A stretch of DNA of 64,000 nt from Paralithodes platypus. Lineage: Eukaryota > Arthropoda > Malacostraca > Decapoda > Lithodidae. The stretch covers positions 52,118,844 to 52,182,843 of the forward strand of contig CM064492.1 in assembly GCA_032716605.1 (NCBI GenBank). The letters run 5' to 3'. A program made the translations under genes and the position numbers. The notes below the pieces were generated by a model, which was given only the letters and a program-made list of their open reading frames with translations, was not told where the DNA came from and made no database searches. Positions 10,891-23,910 of the stretch are shown piece after piece. Positions within the stretch are counted from its first letter, which is position 1. Each line of letters opens with the position of its first letter.

Positions 10891-11180
10891 ACGTAAATGG
10901 GGGGGGGGGGTTTGGAGATTCCAGATGGTGATTTTTTCTCTATCCTTTCATTTGATTACACTGTAGGAAGCATTATAGCTACAAACATAAAATATAAGTT
11001 CGGCTGTGCCGAACTTGTGGGGGGGGGGGGGGGCTGTGGGGGGGGGGGGGGGGGGGTTGAAGATGTTGGATGGGTTTTTTTACTCTTCACTTGCACTTTC
11101 CTACACTGTAGGAAGGATTTTAGCACCAAAAAAAAAATATATGTATATATATATACCGGGTATATATATATATATATTAT
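10891..11180. repeat. G-rich imperfect duplication with hairpin and AT tract
   Basis: Two diverged copies of about 75 bp (10905-10985 and 11056-11130) share ACACTGTAGGAAG and similar flanks. Between them is a perfect hairpin-like GTTCGGCTGTGCCGAAC (about 11000-11016) followed by long G runs; an (AT)n tract follows at 11137-11180. Open frames here are artefacts of low complexity. Confidence 0.65.
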
Positions 11181-11426
11181 ACTTTCAGGGTCCCAAAAGG
11201 TGTAGCCTCCCCTTAAGACACTTGCCTAATCAATCAGGAGTGCCTGAATGAGCCCTAATATGGTGGAAATAGGCGGAAGTATGCCCGCAGCGTAAGTGTT
11301 AAGTCAGATTAAGCTAGAAATGTATCATGCAACCGCGTCATAGAAAAGCTATTAATTGTGAGACTCGATTTTCAAAGTACACAAACTTAGAAACATGTAC
11401 ATAATCAAACCTTCACCTTGTTCACC
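11181..11426. other. Unassigned spacer
   Basis: I see no gene, repeat or element terminus here. Confidence 0.5.
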
Positions 11427-11799
11427 TTAAGGGGGCCCACCTCGTTTTATTTTTTTCTCTCCCTGTCCCTCTCTCTCAGGGTTGTATCCATTCGGCCACA
11501 TTCAGCCTACTGTGTTAAGACGTTTATCCCTATCCAGGTGCTGTTTTTTCCTGGCGAGCGGTAGCGAGCCAGCATATTTTGTAATATGTTTTTGACAGCA
11601 GGCTAAATTTGTACAGTTTTCGATAGAAAAATTTCTCCGGCACAGCCGGATTTCTTTATACAATGCTGGCTTGCTATCGCTCGCCAGGAAGAAATCAACT
11701 CTTGGATGGGGATAAACGTCTTAAAACAGTAGGCTCTATGGGGCCGAATGGATACAAGCCAGAGAAAAGGAGATAAAAAAAAGCAGGTCACACCCTTAA
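11427..11799. mobile_element. TTAA MITE family M2, copy 1
   Basis: Starts TTAAGGGGGCCCACCTCG and ends CACACCCTTAA, so it is bounded by TTAA. It is strongly palindromic: CCTGGCGAGCGGTAGCGAGCC on the left is answered by GGCTTGCTATCGCTCGCCAG on the right, and TAAGACGTTTATCCC by GGGGATAAACGTCTTA. A core CCGGCACAGCCGG forms the centre. It is non-coding and must be moved in trans; TTAA borders suggest a piggyBac-like source (inference). Confidence 0.85.
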
Positions 11800-12539
11800 T
11801 AGTGTATAAGTCAAGTGAAATGAGGTATGTACAGGTATGTGCAACCTCTCGTTTTACTTACTAACACGACTAATTTGCTTGCTGGTGTTCGTATTCCTTC
11901 GTATATATGTTTCACACAATAATTCTCCCAAGCAAACAAAAAGGCTAATATTACACACTTACTCGCAGAAAAGAGTGCTTGAGAGAGTCTCGGAGATGTT
12001 CCATAAATTACAAGGCACTTACTACAAACAAGCAAAATAATAGAAAATGTCAACATGGGGACGGGAGAGGGGGGACTATATTATTTTCATACTCTGTAAA
12101 CTTTCTCCCAGTTCCAGGCATTTTCATTAAGCCAGAGCAAGAACTTCGAGCACAAGTCTGTCAACCGAACAAGGGGACAATAGTCAGAGAGGGAGAGAGA
12201 GAGAGAGAGCAAGGTTTGTTTCGCTATAGATAATTCCATGTTTCATTACGAGAGAGAGATACACAGTTACACATATACTCACACCACACAGACCTTGCGG
12301 CCCCTATTAGGTGGTCCGGACTTAATACTACTAGACAGGAACAGCTTATAGAAGAAGAATAGGGCAGCAAAGTAGAAGGCTCTCTACCCACCTTCCGCAC
12401 CTTCCGGCTAAAAAGCCGTACAGGAAATTAGGATGCAGTGTAACCCTATGGGTCAAGAAATGCCCACAAGGAAAGTTTGTTATAGAGTATAGAAAACAAA
12501 GAGTTTGAAAGGGAAATTACACTTACCTACTCATTAATT

Positions 12540-12540
<1 letters not shown>
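11800..12540. other. Unassigned spacer with a short repeated motif
   Basis: No gene. A motif of about 70 bp, GA-tract then acacag...CACACAGACCTTGCG, occurs at 12250-12320 and recurs, diverged, at 12585-12650 and 12651-12715. A short (GA)n lies at 12192-12210. Confidence 0.5.

Positions 12541-12591
<51 letters not shown>
12541..12591. repeat. (GA)n microsatellite
   Basis: About 50 bp of pure AG dinucleotide repeat. The duplicated block that follows begins just after it. Confidence 0.95.
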
Positions 12592-12595
<4 letters not shown>

Positions 12596-12709
12596 CATAG
12601 ATACACTGGTCACACAGATCTTACGATCCCTGCGAGGTGGCCAGGAGAGAGAGAGAGAGAGATTTACACAGATACTCACAGCACACATACCTTGCGATCC
12701 CTACAACTG

Positions 12710-12904
12710 TATAGTCCATTCATTATAAATAGGCCAGCTATTGTAACCAATAACCTCTGTAACTAAAAAATGGCTAGAACAAATGGGCTTTAGATTTGCA
12801 CACCTATTCCCTGGCTAACTATTTCCAGATGGTAGAAATAATAGCTCAATTACTCAAGTCCTTTTTAAGTTACAGAGATTAGTGGTCGGGATTTCTAGGC
12901 TATA
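12710..12904. mobile_element. TA-flanked palindromic MITE M5, copy 1
   Basis: About 195 bp with inverted ends: TATAGTCCATTCATTATAAA on the left and a degraded complement ending in GGCTATA on the right. The centre has GGTAGAAATAATAGCTCAAT and paired TCTGTAACT / AGTTACAGAG arms. Copies at 32688-32891 and 56193-56392 show the arms better. TA borders suggest a Tc1/mariner origin. Confidence 0.75.
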
Positions 12905-13080
12905 GGTGGTCCGGCCTTATTACTATGTACTAGAGACAAAGATAGTTTATAGTAGAAAAAGAGGACAGCAAAGCAGAAGACTATTCCTATTTACAAAGAT
13001 TCTAGAAAGGACTTACTTGGAAAAGGATTTGTGTCTTCTGATTACCAGTGGCCTAAATTGTTCCCAACAAAGGACTGAAG

Positions 13081-14815
<1,735 letters not shown>

Positions 14816-14882
<67 letters not shown>
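14816..14882. repeat. (GA)n tract at L-B 3' end, copy B
   Basis: About 66 bp of pure GA. It is the tail of L-B copy B on one side and the 5' truncation point of copy A on the other. Confidence 0.9.
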
Positions 14883-14885
<3 letters not shown>

Positions 14886-15117
14886 ACAAAGGAGTACAAA
14901 GGAGTACAAAGGAAATCAAGCAACAACAGATCTAGTGACCCTTCTAGGTTGCTTGTCCTCCAAAACACTGAGGATCAAGTGTCCAAACAGTGGTTTAGAG
15001 TGGGTAAGGGAACATTGGAAAGGGAAATACTGCCCTGGAACTAATGTCCGTGGCAGGATTAGGCAGTTAGTAGGGGACAGATGGGTTAGTAACTGAGGGG
15101 GGGATAAAATAAAGTTA

Positions 15118-16700
15118 TTATACATTTACAAACGCAGTCAGTCGCGGGTTTGATGCGAGATATTTGTCTAGGCGGAGTTTAAATGAATCAACGGTGATGC
15201 AGTCTATAACGTTTCGGGGAAGCCCATTCCACAAGTTGACAACTCGATTGAAGAAGAAATTCTTAGATTCGTGTGAGTTAAAAGATTTACCATTAATTTT
15301 GCAACCGTTTCCCCGCGTGTAATTAGATTGGTCGATAGTGAAGTACTTACTACAGTTCATATTGTCGATGCCTTTGATGATTTTGAACACTTGAATTAAG
15401 TCACCTCTTAATCTGCGCTGGGTTAAAGGAAATAGATTTAATTCTCTAAGACGCTCTTCGTATGGTTTGTTCTTTAGGCTAGGTATCATTTTGGTAACTC
15501 TACGTGGAACTCGTTCTAGCTTGTTTATATCTTTTTGGTAATAAGGGCACCAGGATTGAACGCAGTATTCCAGAAGAGGGCGGACTAATGAATTGTAAAG
15601 GGTTAGGATAACTTCTTTGGATTTATGCTCAAATGACCTGCCTATAAAGCCAATTATTTTGTTTGCCTTCTTAACAACTTCTGAACATTGTTGACTCGGT
15701 TTTAGGTTACTCGATATTGTTACTCCCAGATCGGTTTCTCTGTTTACATTCTTAAGCTGAGTGCCATTCATCGAATAGTTTGCTTTCTCATTTAGGTATC
15801 CGATATGTAGTACTTTACATTTATCCGCATTGAAACTCATTTGCCAAATTTGGGCCCAACATGACAATTTATCTAGATTGTGTTGCATATCGTCAACTTG
15901 TTCTTTTGAGAGTACGCTATTTGCAATTTTTGTATCGTAAGCACATTTTGAGATTGTACAGGTGAGACCCTCATCTATGTCGTTGATGTAAATTAGAAAG
16001 AGAATTGGTCCTAGTACCGATCCCTGGGGTACCCCGCTACTTACATTGGTCCTTTTGATGCCTTACCGTTTATGACTCCCTTTGCTTCTGTCGCTGAGCC
16101 ATTTTTCTATCCTTTTCAACACACCGTCTTGTATACCTTGCGCTTTTAGTTTTAGCAGTAAACGTTGGTGGGGAATTTTGTCAAAGTCCTTTTGACAATC
16201 AAGGGTATATAATATCTACAGCTTTACTCTCATCGTAGAGGTTGAGGATATCGTGGAAGAAGTCTAAGAGGTTTGTTAAACAGGAACGTTTTTTACGAAA
16301 GCCGTGTTGAGTATCTTTAAGTATGTTATTTTCCTCTAAGTGATTTACGAGTCTGTCTCGAATGCCCGTTTCTCGCACTTTACATACCACTCAGGTTAGC
16401 TAATTGGACGATAGTTACTGGGTAGGGATTTGCTGCCTTTTTTTAATATCGGTGTTACGTTTGCTAGCTTCCACTGATCGGGCATAGTTCCAGACTGCAA
16501 GGATTTATTGAATAGTAATGTCAGTGGTTTAGAGAGCTCATCCTTAGCTTCCTTTAGAACTCTAGGCGAGATTGTATCAGGTCCAGGCGTTTTATTTACC
16601 TTGAGTTTATCTAAACAATTCAATACTTCTCTCTCTGTAACGGTGATATTGCTTAGAACATCTGAATTATCAATCTGAATCGGCGATGGTGTAGGATATC
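15118..16700 (-). pseudogene. L-B reverse transcriptase, copy B
   Basis: The C-terminal 256 residues (15888-15118) form one open frame covering the RT thumb and 3' region, including [35 protein letters not shown] and the conserved ending FFFNRVVNLWNGLPRNVID. Further N-terminal blocks occur in other frames: NKTPGPDTISPRVLKEAKDE (near 16550-16610) and QHGFRKKRSCLTNLLDFFHD (near 16250-16310). The palm with the catalytic ADD box, near 15905-15930, is frameshifted and damaged. Copy C at 19530-20834 preserves those blocks in a single frame. Confidence 0.88.
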
Positions 16701-17189
16701 ACTGAGGTCTTCTGTTGTAAAAACTGATGCAAAGAAGTATTGAGGGCATTACTCATTTGTTCTTCGTCTTTGGTGTATTCTCCATTTTCATCGACTAACG
16801 GTCCAACAGTTGAAGTAACAACTTTTTTCTTTCTGATATAACTATAGAATTCTTTCGGGTTTGTTTTACTTTCATTCGCAATATGTAACTATAAGGTCTT
16901 TTTACTTTGCTTAATTAACTTTTTGGCTTTGCGTCGTAGCTCTACAAATTTCAGCCGTTCTTCGTCATTTTGTGAGGATTTTAATCTATCATTAGCACAT
17001 TTTTTAGCAAGCAGGCAGTTTGAAATATCTTTATTCCACCATTTGGGCTTATTATTATGGCCTGGACGCCGAGTTTTTGATGGTATGCAGTCTTGCACTG
17101 CTTTTAGGTAAGTGGCTTCGAATAACTTCCAAGATGTATTTATGTCGTTATTGTGAATTAAAAAGCTCCAGTCAGTTTCTTTAAACATA

Positions 17190-18118
17190 GCTCTAAGTTA
17201 TGGAAGTTTGCTTTCTTGAAATTAGGGACTTTTTCGATGCTACTATTTGGTTCGTTACTAGTAAACTTTAAAGTGAAAGTTATCGTACGATGGTCGCTGT
17301 TACTGAATTTAATCCCCAACATTCAAATTCTCTATTAATTCTTCTTTTGTTCCAAGTACCATGTCAAGAACGTTATTAACACGGGTCGGCGTTCCAACAA
17401 ATTGATAAAGCGAACTCTCTTGCAAGTTAGTATACAAGTCATGTCCGGAGTGTGAAGTAAGTGTATCGCCCCACTTGGTCACAGGGTAAATTAAAGTCAC
17501 CAAAAATTACGGTATCTTGTGAGTTACTTACATCTGCAATTTGTTCGTAAATTTCTCGGTCAGTTTGCACTGATTGAGCTGGAGGTCTGTATATTAATGC
17601 AAGTATTATGTTGTACCTTTATTATTCTTTATTAGCACAAAAGATGCGTCGACGTTCACAATTTGAGGTTTTGACAAGAGGGTAGGGTTAAGACTTTCTT
17701 TGATATAAAGTAAAACGCCACCTCCATTTCGATTTATTCGGCTTTTCTCAAACATTACATAACCGGGAAGTGAATACTCTGCTAAAAAGTCTCTATCTTC
17801 TGTATTGAGCCAAGATTCTGTTATGCCAATCACATCATAATTTTCTGTAAACACTAGCTCCTCTAAATCTGAAAATTTATTGCGGATGCTACGAGCGTTT
17901 GCATAGAAAACCTTTAAATTTGTTATTTTAGAACTCACGGAACGCTCTTTAATAATATTTTTGGTTCTTGTCGGATCTACATTTATGTTCATGGCTGTCC
18001 TCGTTCCTCGCTGTCTTCGGTCCTTATCGCTGGTGCGCCTCGGTTGCCTCTTTTTTTTCTTGGCGTTGGGTGATTTATGCCGCGGGTGCTTCTTCTCGGA
18101 TGGCGTTTTTTGATCCAT
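17190..18118 (-). pseudogene. L-B endonuclease, copy B
   Basis: This APE-type (EEP) nuclease would nick the target strand. Blocks in order: FYANARSIRNKFSDLEELV near 17860-17915, DVIGITESWLN near 17805-17845 (catalytic E), RNGGGVLLYIKESLN near 17690-17735 and, after frameshifts, NNVLDMVLGT near 17340-17385 and NSDHRTITF near 17275-17302 with the SDH motif. The open part runs from 18118 to 17606; the remainder is split by stops. The preceding basic stretch (KKKKRQPRRTSDKDRR near 18010-18060) starts the second ORF and overlaps the end of ORF1 in another frame. Confidence 0.85.
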
Positions 18119-18438
18119 GGCTGCGGACTGCTTCGTGTAGGAGCCGACCCATGCGTGCTGAACCCACAGGGTTTAGATGAGTGCAATCCTTGGGAACAGA
18201 GTAGGCTGGTTGTAGAAGTTGTCCCAGAGGTTGATGAATTCAACTTCTTCCCTCAGACACAAATGTTTTAGTCGGCTATTTGTGCTGAAAGCCATTGTCG
18301 TAGAATTTGTCAGGTGAGTCGAACTTGGGGAGAATGCCTGAGATGATGATATTCCTTGACTTTTTTTGTAGTGCTGGATCATATTGCGATATTTCTCCAT
18401 CAACTCTTCGGATCTGGTGCGAATGACGTCCTTTGAAC
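18080..18438 (-). pseudogene. L-B ORF1 esterase-like (SGNH) domain, partial
   Basis: Before the endonuclease, minus-strand pieces spell an SGNH-type esterase end: ELMEKYRNMIQHYKK (18365-18410), NIIISGILPKFDSPDKF (about 18295-18350, in a shifted frame) and, after REEVEFINLWDNFYNQP, THLNPVGSARMGRLLHEAV (about 18125-18190, shifted again) with its upstream D. The D-x-x-H-L-N block holds the catalytic Asp and His of this fold. Esterase domains in ORF1 are known in CR1-group LINEs. At least two frameshifts break this copy and the Ser block lies in the gap. Confidence 0.78.
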
Positions 18439-18538
18439 NNNNNNNNNNNNNNNNNNNNNNNNNNNNNNNNNNNNNNNNNNNNNNNNNNNNNNNNNNNNNN
18501 NNNNNNNNNNNNNNNNNNNNNNNNNNNNNNNNNNNNNN
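18439..18538. other. Assembly gap (100 N)
   Basis: Exactly 100 N, the usual placeholder for a gap of unknown size. The left side is inside L-B ORF1; the right side starts in the duplicated block. Confidence 0.98.
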
Positions 18539-18651
18539 ATAGATAACACTGGTCACACAGATCTTACGATCCCTGCGAGGTGGCCAGGAGAGAGAGAGAG
18601 AGAGATTTACACAGATACTCACAGCACACATACCTTGCGATCCCTACAACT

Positions 18652-18847
18652 GTATAGTCCATTCATTATAAATAGGCCAGCTATTGTAACCAATAACCTC
18701 TGTAACTAAAAAATGGCTAGAACAAATGGGCTTTAGATTTGCACACCTATTCCCTGGCTAACTATTTCCAGATGGTAGAAATAATAGCTCAATTACTCAA
18801 GTCCTTTTTAAGTTACAGAGATTAGTGGTCGGGATTTCTAGGCTATA
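18652..18847. mobile_element. TA-flanked palindromic MITE M5, copy 2
   Basis: Part of the duplicated block; essentially identical to 12710-12904, so it is not an independent insertion. Confidence 0.75.
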
Positions 18848-19029
18848 GGTGGTCCGGCCTTATTACTATGTACTAGAGACAAAGATAGTTTATAGTAGAA
18901 AAAGAGGACAGCAAAGCAGAAGACTATTTCCTATTTACAAAGATTCTAGAAAGGACTTACTTGGAAAAGGATTTGTGTCTTCTGATTACCAGTGGCCTAA
19001 ATTGTTCCCAACAAAGGACTGAAGGAAAG

Positions 19030-19031
<2 letters not shown>

Positions 19032-19121
<90 letters not shown>

Positions 19122-19149
19122 AGAGGAGAGAGAGAGGAGAGAGAGAGGG

Positions 19150-19212
<63 letters not shown>

Positions 19213-19241
19213 GGAGTGAGAGAGAGAGAGAGAGAGGAGAG
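19032..19241. repeat. (GA)n tract at L-B 3' end, copy C
   Basis: About 210 bp of GA with G and GGA interruptions, longer than the counterpart at 13081-13209. Open frames in it are artefacts. Confidence 0.9.
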
Positions 19242-20853
19242 TACAAAGGAAAGCAAGCAACAACAGATCTAGTGACCCTTCTAGGTTTGCTTGTCCTCCA
19301 AAACACTGAGGATCAAGTGTCCAAACAGTGGTTTAGAGTGGGTAAGGGAACATTGGAAAGGGAACTACTCCCCTGCCACTAACGTGGCAGGACTAGGAAG
19401 TTAGTAGGGGACATATGGGTTAGTAACTGAGGGGAGGATAAAGTTATTCATTTACAAACGCAGTCAGTCGCGGGTTTGATGCGAGATATTTGTCTAGGCG
19501 GAATTTAAATGAATCAACGGTGCTGCAGTCTATAACGTCTCGGGGAAGCCCATTCCACAAGTTGACAACTCGATTGAAGAAGAAATTCTTAGATTCGTGC
19601 GAGTTAAAAGATTTACCAATAATTTTGCAAACCGTTTCCCCGCCGTGTTAATTAGAGGGTCGATAGTGAAGTTCTTAATACAGTTCATATTGTCGATGCC
19701 TTTGATGATTTTGAACACTTGAATTAAGTCGCCTCTTAATCTGCGCTGGGTTAAAGGAAATAGATTTAATTCTCTAAGACGCTCTTCGTATGGTTTGTTC
19801 TTTAGGCTAGGTATCATTTTGGTAACTCTACGTTGAACTCGTTCTAGCTTGTTTATATCTTTTTGGTAATAAGGGCACCAGGATTGAACGCAGAATTCCA
19901 GAAGAGGGCGGACTAAGGAATTGTAAAGGGTTAGGATAACTTCTTTGGATTTATGCTCAAATGACCTGCCTATAAAGCCAATTATTTTGTTTGCCTTCTT
20001 AACAACTTCTGAACATTGTTGACTCGGTTTTAGGTTACTCGATATTGGTACTCCCAGATCAGTTTCTCTGTTTACATTCTTAAGCTGAGTGCCATTCATC
20101 GAATAGTTTGCTTTCTCATTTAGGTATCCGACATGTAGTACTTTACATTTATCCGCATTGAAACTCATTTGCCAAATTTGGGCCCAACATGACAATTTAT
20201 CTAGATTGTGTTGCATATCGTCAACTTGTTCTTTTGAGAGTACGCTATTTGCAATTTTTGTATCGTCAGCAAATTTTGAGATTGTGCAGGTGAGACCCTC
20301 ATTTATGTCGTTGATGTAAATTAGAAAGAGAATTGGTCCTAGTACCGATCCCTGGGGTACCCCGCTACTTACATTGGTCCATTTAGATGCCTTACCGTTT
20401 ATGACTACCCTTTGCTTTCTGTCGCTGAGCCAATTTTCTCTCCATTTCAACACACCGTCATGATGTATTCCATGCACTTTTACTTTTAGCAGTAAACGTT
20501 TGTAGGGAACTTTGTCAAAGGCCTTTTGATAATCAAGGTATATAATATCTACAGCTTTACTCTCATCGTAGAGGTTGAGGATATCGTGGAAGAAGTCTAA
20601 GAGGTTTGTTAAACAGGAACGTTTTTTACGAAAGCCGTGTTGAGTATCTTTAAGTATGTTATTTTCCTCTAAGTGATTTACGAGTCTGTCTCGTATGACC
20701 GTTTCTAGCATTTTACATACAACTGAGGTTAAGCTAATTGGACGATAGTTACTGGGTAGGGATTTGCTGCCTTTTTTGAATATCGGTGTTACGTTGGCTA
20801 GCTTCCACTGATCAGGCATAGTTCCAGACTGCAAGGATTTATTGAATAGTAAT

Positions 20854-20858
<5 letters not shown>
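19241..20858 (-). mobile_element. CR1-like LINE L-B, copy C (5' truncated)
   Basis: It has the same extent as copy A, from the 3' UTR beginning TACAAAGGAAAGCAAG to the break at AATGTCAG. The RT frame is much better preserved than in copies A and B (see 19530-20834). Confidence 0.88.
19530..20834 (-). pseudogene. L-B reverse transcriptase, 434-residue open frame
   Basis: This is the best RT frame in the window. Blocks N to C: KKGSKSLPSNYRPISLTSVV (residues about 20-40), QHGFRKKRSCLTNLLDFF (about 68-85), IIYLDYQKAFDKVPYKRLLL (about 99-118, first catalytic Asp), SGVPQGSVLGPILFLIYIND (about 156-175), SKFADDTKIANS (about 185-196, catalytic ADD), then thumb sequences to [16 protein letters not shown]. 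The last 40 residues diverge from copy B after a frameshift near 19640, and the N-terminal fingers, endonuclease and ORF1 are missing through 5' truncation. The first Met is simply the first in the truncated frame. Not autonomous. Confidence 0.88.

Positions 20859-20942
<84 letters not shown>
20858..20942. repeat. (GA)n microsatellite
   Basis: About 85 bp of pure AG at the truncated 5' end of L-B copy C. By analogy with 14816-14882 it may be the tail of another L-B copy now missing from the assembly. Confidence 0.9.
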
Positions 20943-20947
<5 letters not shown>

Positions 20948-21164
20948 GTATGGGAAATATACAAGTGTAAATAAAAAAGGTGAAGCAATTATATATGAAT
21001 CCAGCAAATGAAGTATGATAAGCAAGTGGTGAAAGAGAAACAGAGGAAAATCAGAGAATGAATGGATGTTAATTTAAGGAGAGCAGAGACAAAGACTGGC
21101 ATAAATAGATTGATAGGTAGATATATAAACAGTTTATAAATAGATATATATACCTATAAGTTTC
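20943..21164. other. Unassigned spacer
   Basis: AT-rich; nothing recognised. Confidence 0.5.
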
Positions 21165-21270
21165 TATCGAAAAATGTACACATTTATCTTTAAGGAAGGT
21201 CTTGGGGGAGGGGGGGGGTATTACATCAAGCTTGATGTAGGTCTAGGGAGGAAACTAAAAACATATAAAT
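21165..21270. mobile_element. Family M3 MITE fragment
   Basis: Contains TTCTATCGAAAAATGTACA and then CTTGATGTAGGTCTAGGGAG with GAGGAAACTAAAAAC, sequences that occur in the right half of full M3 copies (for example 57340-57375). The left half is absent. Confidence 0.7.
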
Positions 21271-21377
21271 GAGGAAAATAATATGCCCATTCCCTCTTAA
21301 CTTCAACACTTATTCTTTGGTTGACTCTTCTTGTATATGTATGTGGCTAATCAGTACATATCATAGTGAAAAACATG

Positions 21378-21548
21378 ATAGTATTAGACGATTTTATTCA
21401 GTTAAAAGAGGGCCTCCAGCAATTAACAGGCTACAAGGTATCTCACTTAATCCTTTGCACTACCACAGATCCTTCTTAAAATGTACAGATTCGTCTAAAT
21501 ATAGCAAGAATATACTAGAAAAGACGTCGCCGGTACAGAAGGCCTTAA
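21378..21548. mobile_element. TTAA MITE family M1, copy
   Basis: Palindromic: TATTAGACGATTTTATTCAG on the left and ATTCGTCTAAATATAGC on the right, ending GACGTCGCCGGTACAGAAGG next to TTAA at 21545. The left terminus is degraded. Confidence 0.75.
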
Positions 21549-22119
21549 TAGAGTGTTTATAATTACAGCGCATGCCAAATTACCTTTTATTTATTTATTA
21601 GTTATGTTTTTTTTTCTGTTGTGTTCTTATTATTATTATTTTTATTTTTTTATATCTGCAGGCCATATGAAAGTATCGTCCATGCTTATCATAATCTGAC
21701 CCAAATCATATCTAAACATCTGTTCACAAATATACACCAACATCCAAACAGACATTCAACATCGAAATCATAGCCTTCTCAAACTCTTTAATTTGGAAAA
21801 GAGAATAAAGAGAAAACTAAATCATACATCAATAATAATAAAACAGTAATAATTGTATTGTATATATTATTTATATAATGTTATGTGTCGTTATTATTGA
21901 AATGTCGGGTTGGATTTCAACTCGACTTTGTATTATCTCGTTAACAATCCTGTAATAGGATATAGTGAGATAGAATATGATCGACAGGGTCACCTCTAGC
22001 TTTATAAATCTTGCAATAACTTCTCACACTAAGGCAGCATTCACACAATAAGAACATAGGTTACTTTACACTCTTATTTATTCAATGGCATGAAATGGTA
22101 AATCAATTATACCTATCTG
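21549..22119. other. Unassigned AT-rich spacer
   Basis: Low-complexity T-rich and A-rich DNA; no gene or element recognised. Confidence 0.5.
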
Positions 22120-22340
22120 TCATAGATTAATATCCAGTATTCGAGAATGGATAATAAGTCGTAGGCGTGTGCATAAACCTTTAACCGTCCTGGTGGTGTA
22201 ATGGTTAAGGTGGCAACAATCTGTGTGATAACCCGGGTTCGAATCACGGCGGATCATATATACTTTAATTAATTTCATTGGGGGTGTTTGGTGTTGTGGT
22301 GAAATTAATAAAATATAGAATATTCGGTAGAAGGTAAATG
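22120..22340 (+). mobile_element. tRNA-derived SINE, copy 1
   Basis: It has an A-box-like TGGTGTAATGGTTA at about 22193 and a B box GGGTTCGAATC at about 22234, spaced as in a tRNA, but the acceptor arms do not pair, so it is not a working tRNA gene. Flanking sequences (ATTAATATCCAGTATTCG upstream, TTAATTTCATT then GTGTTTGGTGTTGTGG downstream) recur in inverted orientation at 28570-28795, which shows that the unit is larger than the tRNA-like head. Confidence 0.78.
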
Positions 22341-23900
22341 GTATCAGTGACGTATCAAAAATAGAATAGTCTATAATGATAAATTAAATATTATAAGTCA
22401 CGTTACACACACACGGTATCAATAATATGAGTATGAAGGAAAAATAAGCTTATACATGTACATAGTATTTCAATAAGATAATAATAAGTATGTGAGCGAA
22501 GCGTCTAACGTGAGACTTTTGGAATGAAAACGAACCTGCCTGAAAGAGCGTTTACGGGCGCGACGCGGTGAGCGGTTATCAAGGGGATTAGCAAGTGGTC
22601 ACACAGGTAAGATAGGCAGGTGTAATGCGTTCGGCCCTAGGTCAGATGGACTGCTTATTTGTGAATTCTCAATTCCCTTTAGAGCGATTATATATTTAAA
22701 TCACAGATGAAAGTTAGAGATACACTAATAGAATTAAAATTCAAATTAGGATCAATGAATAACTACAACAAGGTTTTGGAATAAATACAAATTAATACTA
22801 AAAACAGTTAAAATACACTCGATTAAGACGCGACTGTAATTCACAATAAGTTAGAGTTTCGAATGAACTCAGAATAATTTGGGGCATAAGATGTAATGAA
22901 ATATTTACTTTGGCAATAGTAAATTAATAGAGAATCGGTCACCAAAACAATATGGGTCACGAATAAAATAAATTGAATAAGAGGTACTGTACTGGGGTTA
23001 CGAACAACCCGAACATGTAGACTAGATTAATTCACAAGCACTGGATAAACTAGATAACTTGAATAATTGAATTTAGGTTAACTCAACGGGGAGGTTCTTG
23101 ACTTTTCGATATGGAAAGATAAATAGATTAAAATTTGGGCATTCGTCCTAGGTAAATGATGGTACAATAGGGAATACCTTTACGGTATACACTTTCGCCT
23201 CAACTTGGATACACAAAAGAACAAATAACATATAAATGTGAAATCTGAGAGTATTCCGTTTGAAGTCTGAATCGAGGTAAGTTTATATAACGTGTGTACA
23301 ATTATGAACTATAAATAATAAGATAAGAAATTACACTTTAGAGGATTCACTGAGCAATATCTGATACTGTGACTCACTTGTACAGATCAAGATTTATGGG
23401 AGGATAAATGACTATGTAACGTGTATACAATTAGATATTAGAGTAATTAATTAGCACAGATCCTTGGCACAGATAAACTTATCAACAATTCCGGAATACT
23501 CACATATTCTACCTTACCTTCAACAAAAGCCACAAATTGAGATACGCAGAACACTTAGGATAGCGTGGGGGGGGGGGGGGGGTGAAGGGTCAAGTGCGAG
23601 GGTCAGGGCATCGTAGAGCTTCGGGCACGGCGGCTGGACGTCAGGGGACTACTTCGTCAGGAGTCCAAGGGCAGGGGGGCACAGGACAGCAGGCACCTTC
23701 TCTCTCGGGGGGGGGGAGTGAACGACTCTAGGATAATATAATCCGGACGGAGCCCTAGTAGGCAGGTAATACTCCCGGACAATATAATCCGGACGGAGTA
23801 ACCTACTGAGTGTGAACTGACTTACCTATAATTTTTAAGAGACAATGAACGGAGGAAGGAAAAACACAGATAAAACAAAAAAGGTCCATGTGCCTAAAGG
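22341..23900. other. Long region without recognisable gene
   Basis: Mostly AT-rich, no long open frame. Near 23570 a run of G of about 18 is followed by GC-rich sequence, in which AATATAATCCGGACGGAG occurs twice (about 23736 and 23780). I cannot assign it to a family; an old LTR-type remnant is possible but unsupported. Confidence 0.45.
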
Positions 23901-23910
23901 CATCCTCCAT

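Larger units (their letters stand above)
14883..18438 (-). mobile_element. CR1-like LINE L-B, copy B (longest)
   Basis: This is the most complete L-B copy. On the minus strand it holds an ORF1 esterase-like end (18438-18080), an endonuclease (about 18000-17190), a linker, an RT (about 16700-15118) and a 3' UTR. The 3' end shows three copies of a decamer CTTTGTACTC just before the (TC)n tail; short repeated tails are typical of CR1-group LINEs. The 5' end is lost in the assembly gap at 18439. All three domains carry frameshifts. Confidence 0.88.
18539..20942. repeat. Duplicated block, copy 2
   Basis: Near-identical counterpart of 12598-14882, including M5 copy 2 (18652-18847). It begins at the gap and ends in a longer GA tract; beyond that (20943) the sequence differs from the first copy. 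Confidence 0.85.

Noticed and set aside
18439..18538. Protein with a long run of undefined residues across this region
   Set aside because: The frame reads through the assembly gap; only the LINE ORF1 part to its left is meaningful.
23736..23800. LTR pair based on the repeated AATATAATCCGGACGGAG
   Set aside because: Only about 18-20 bp repeat, 45 bp apart; no longer direct repeats, primer-binding site or coding region were found.
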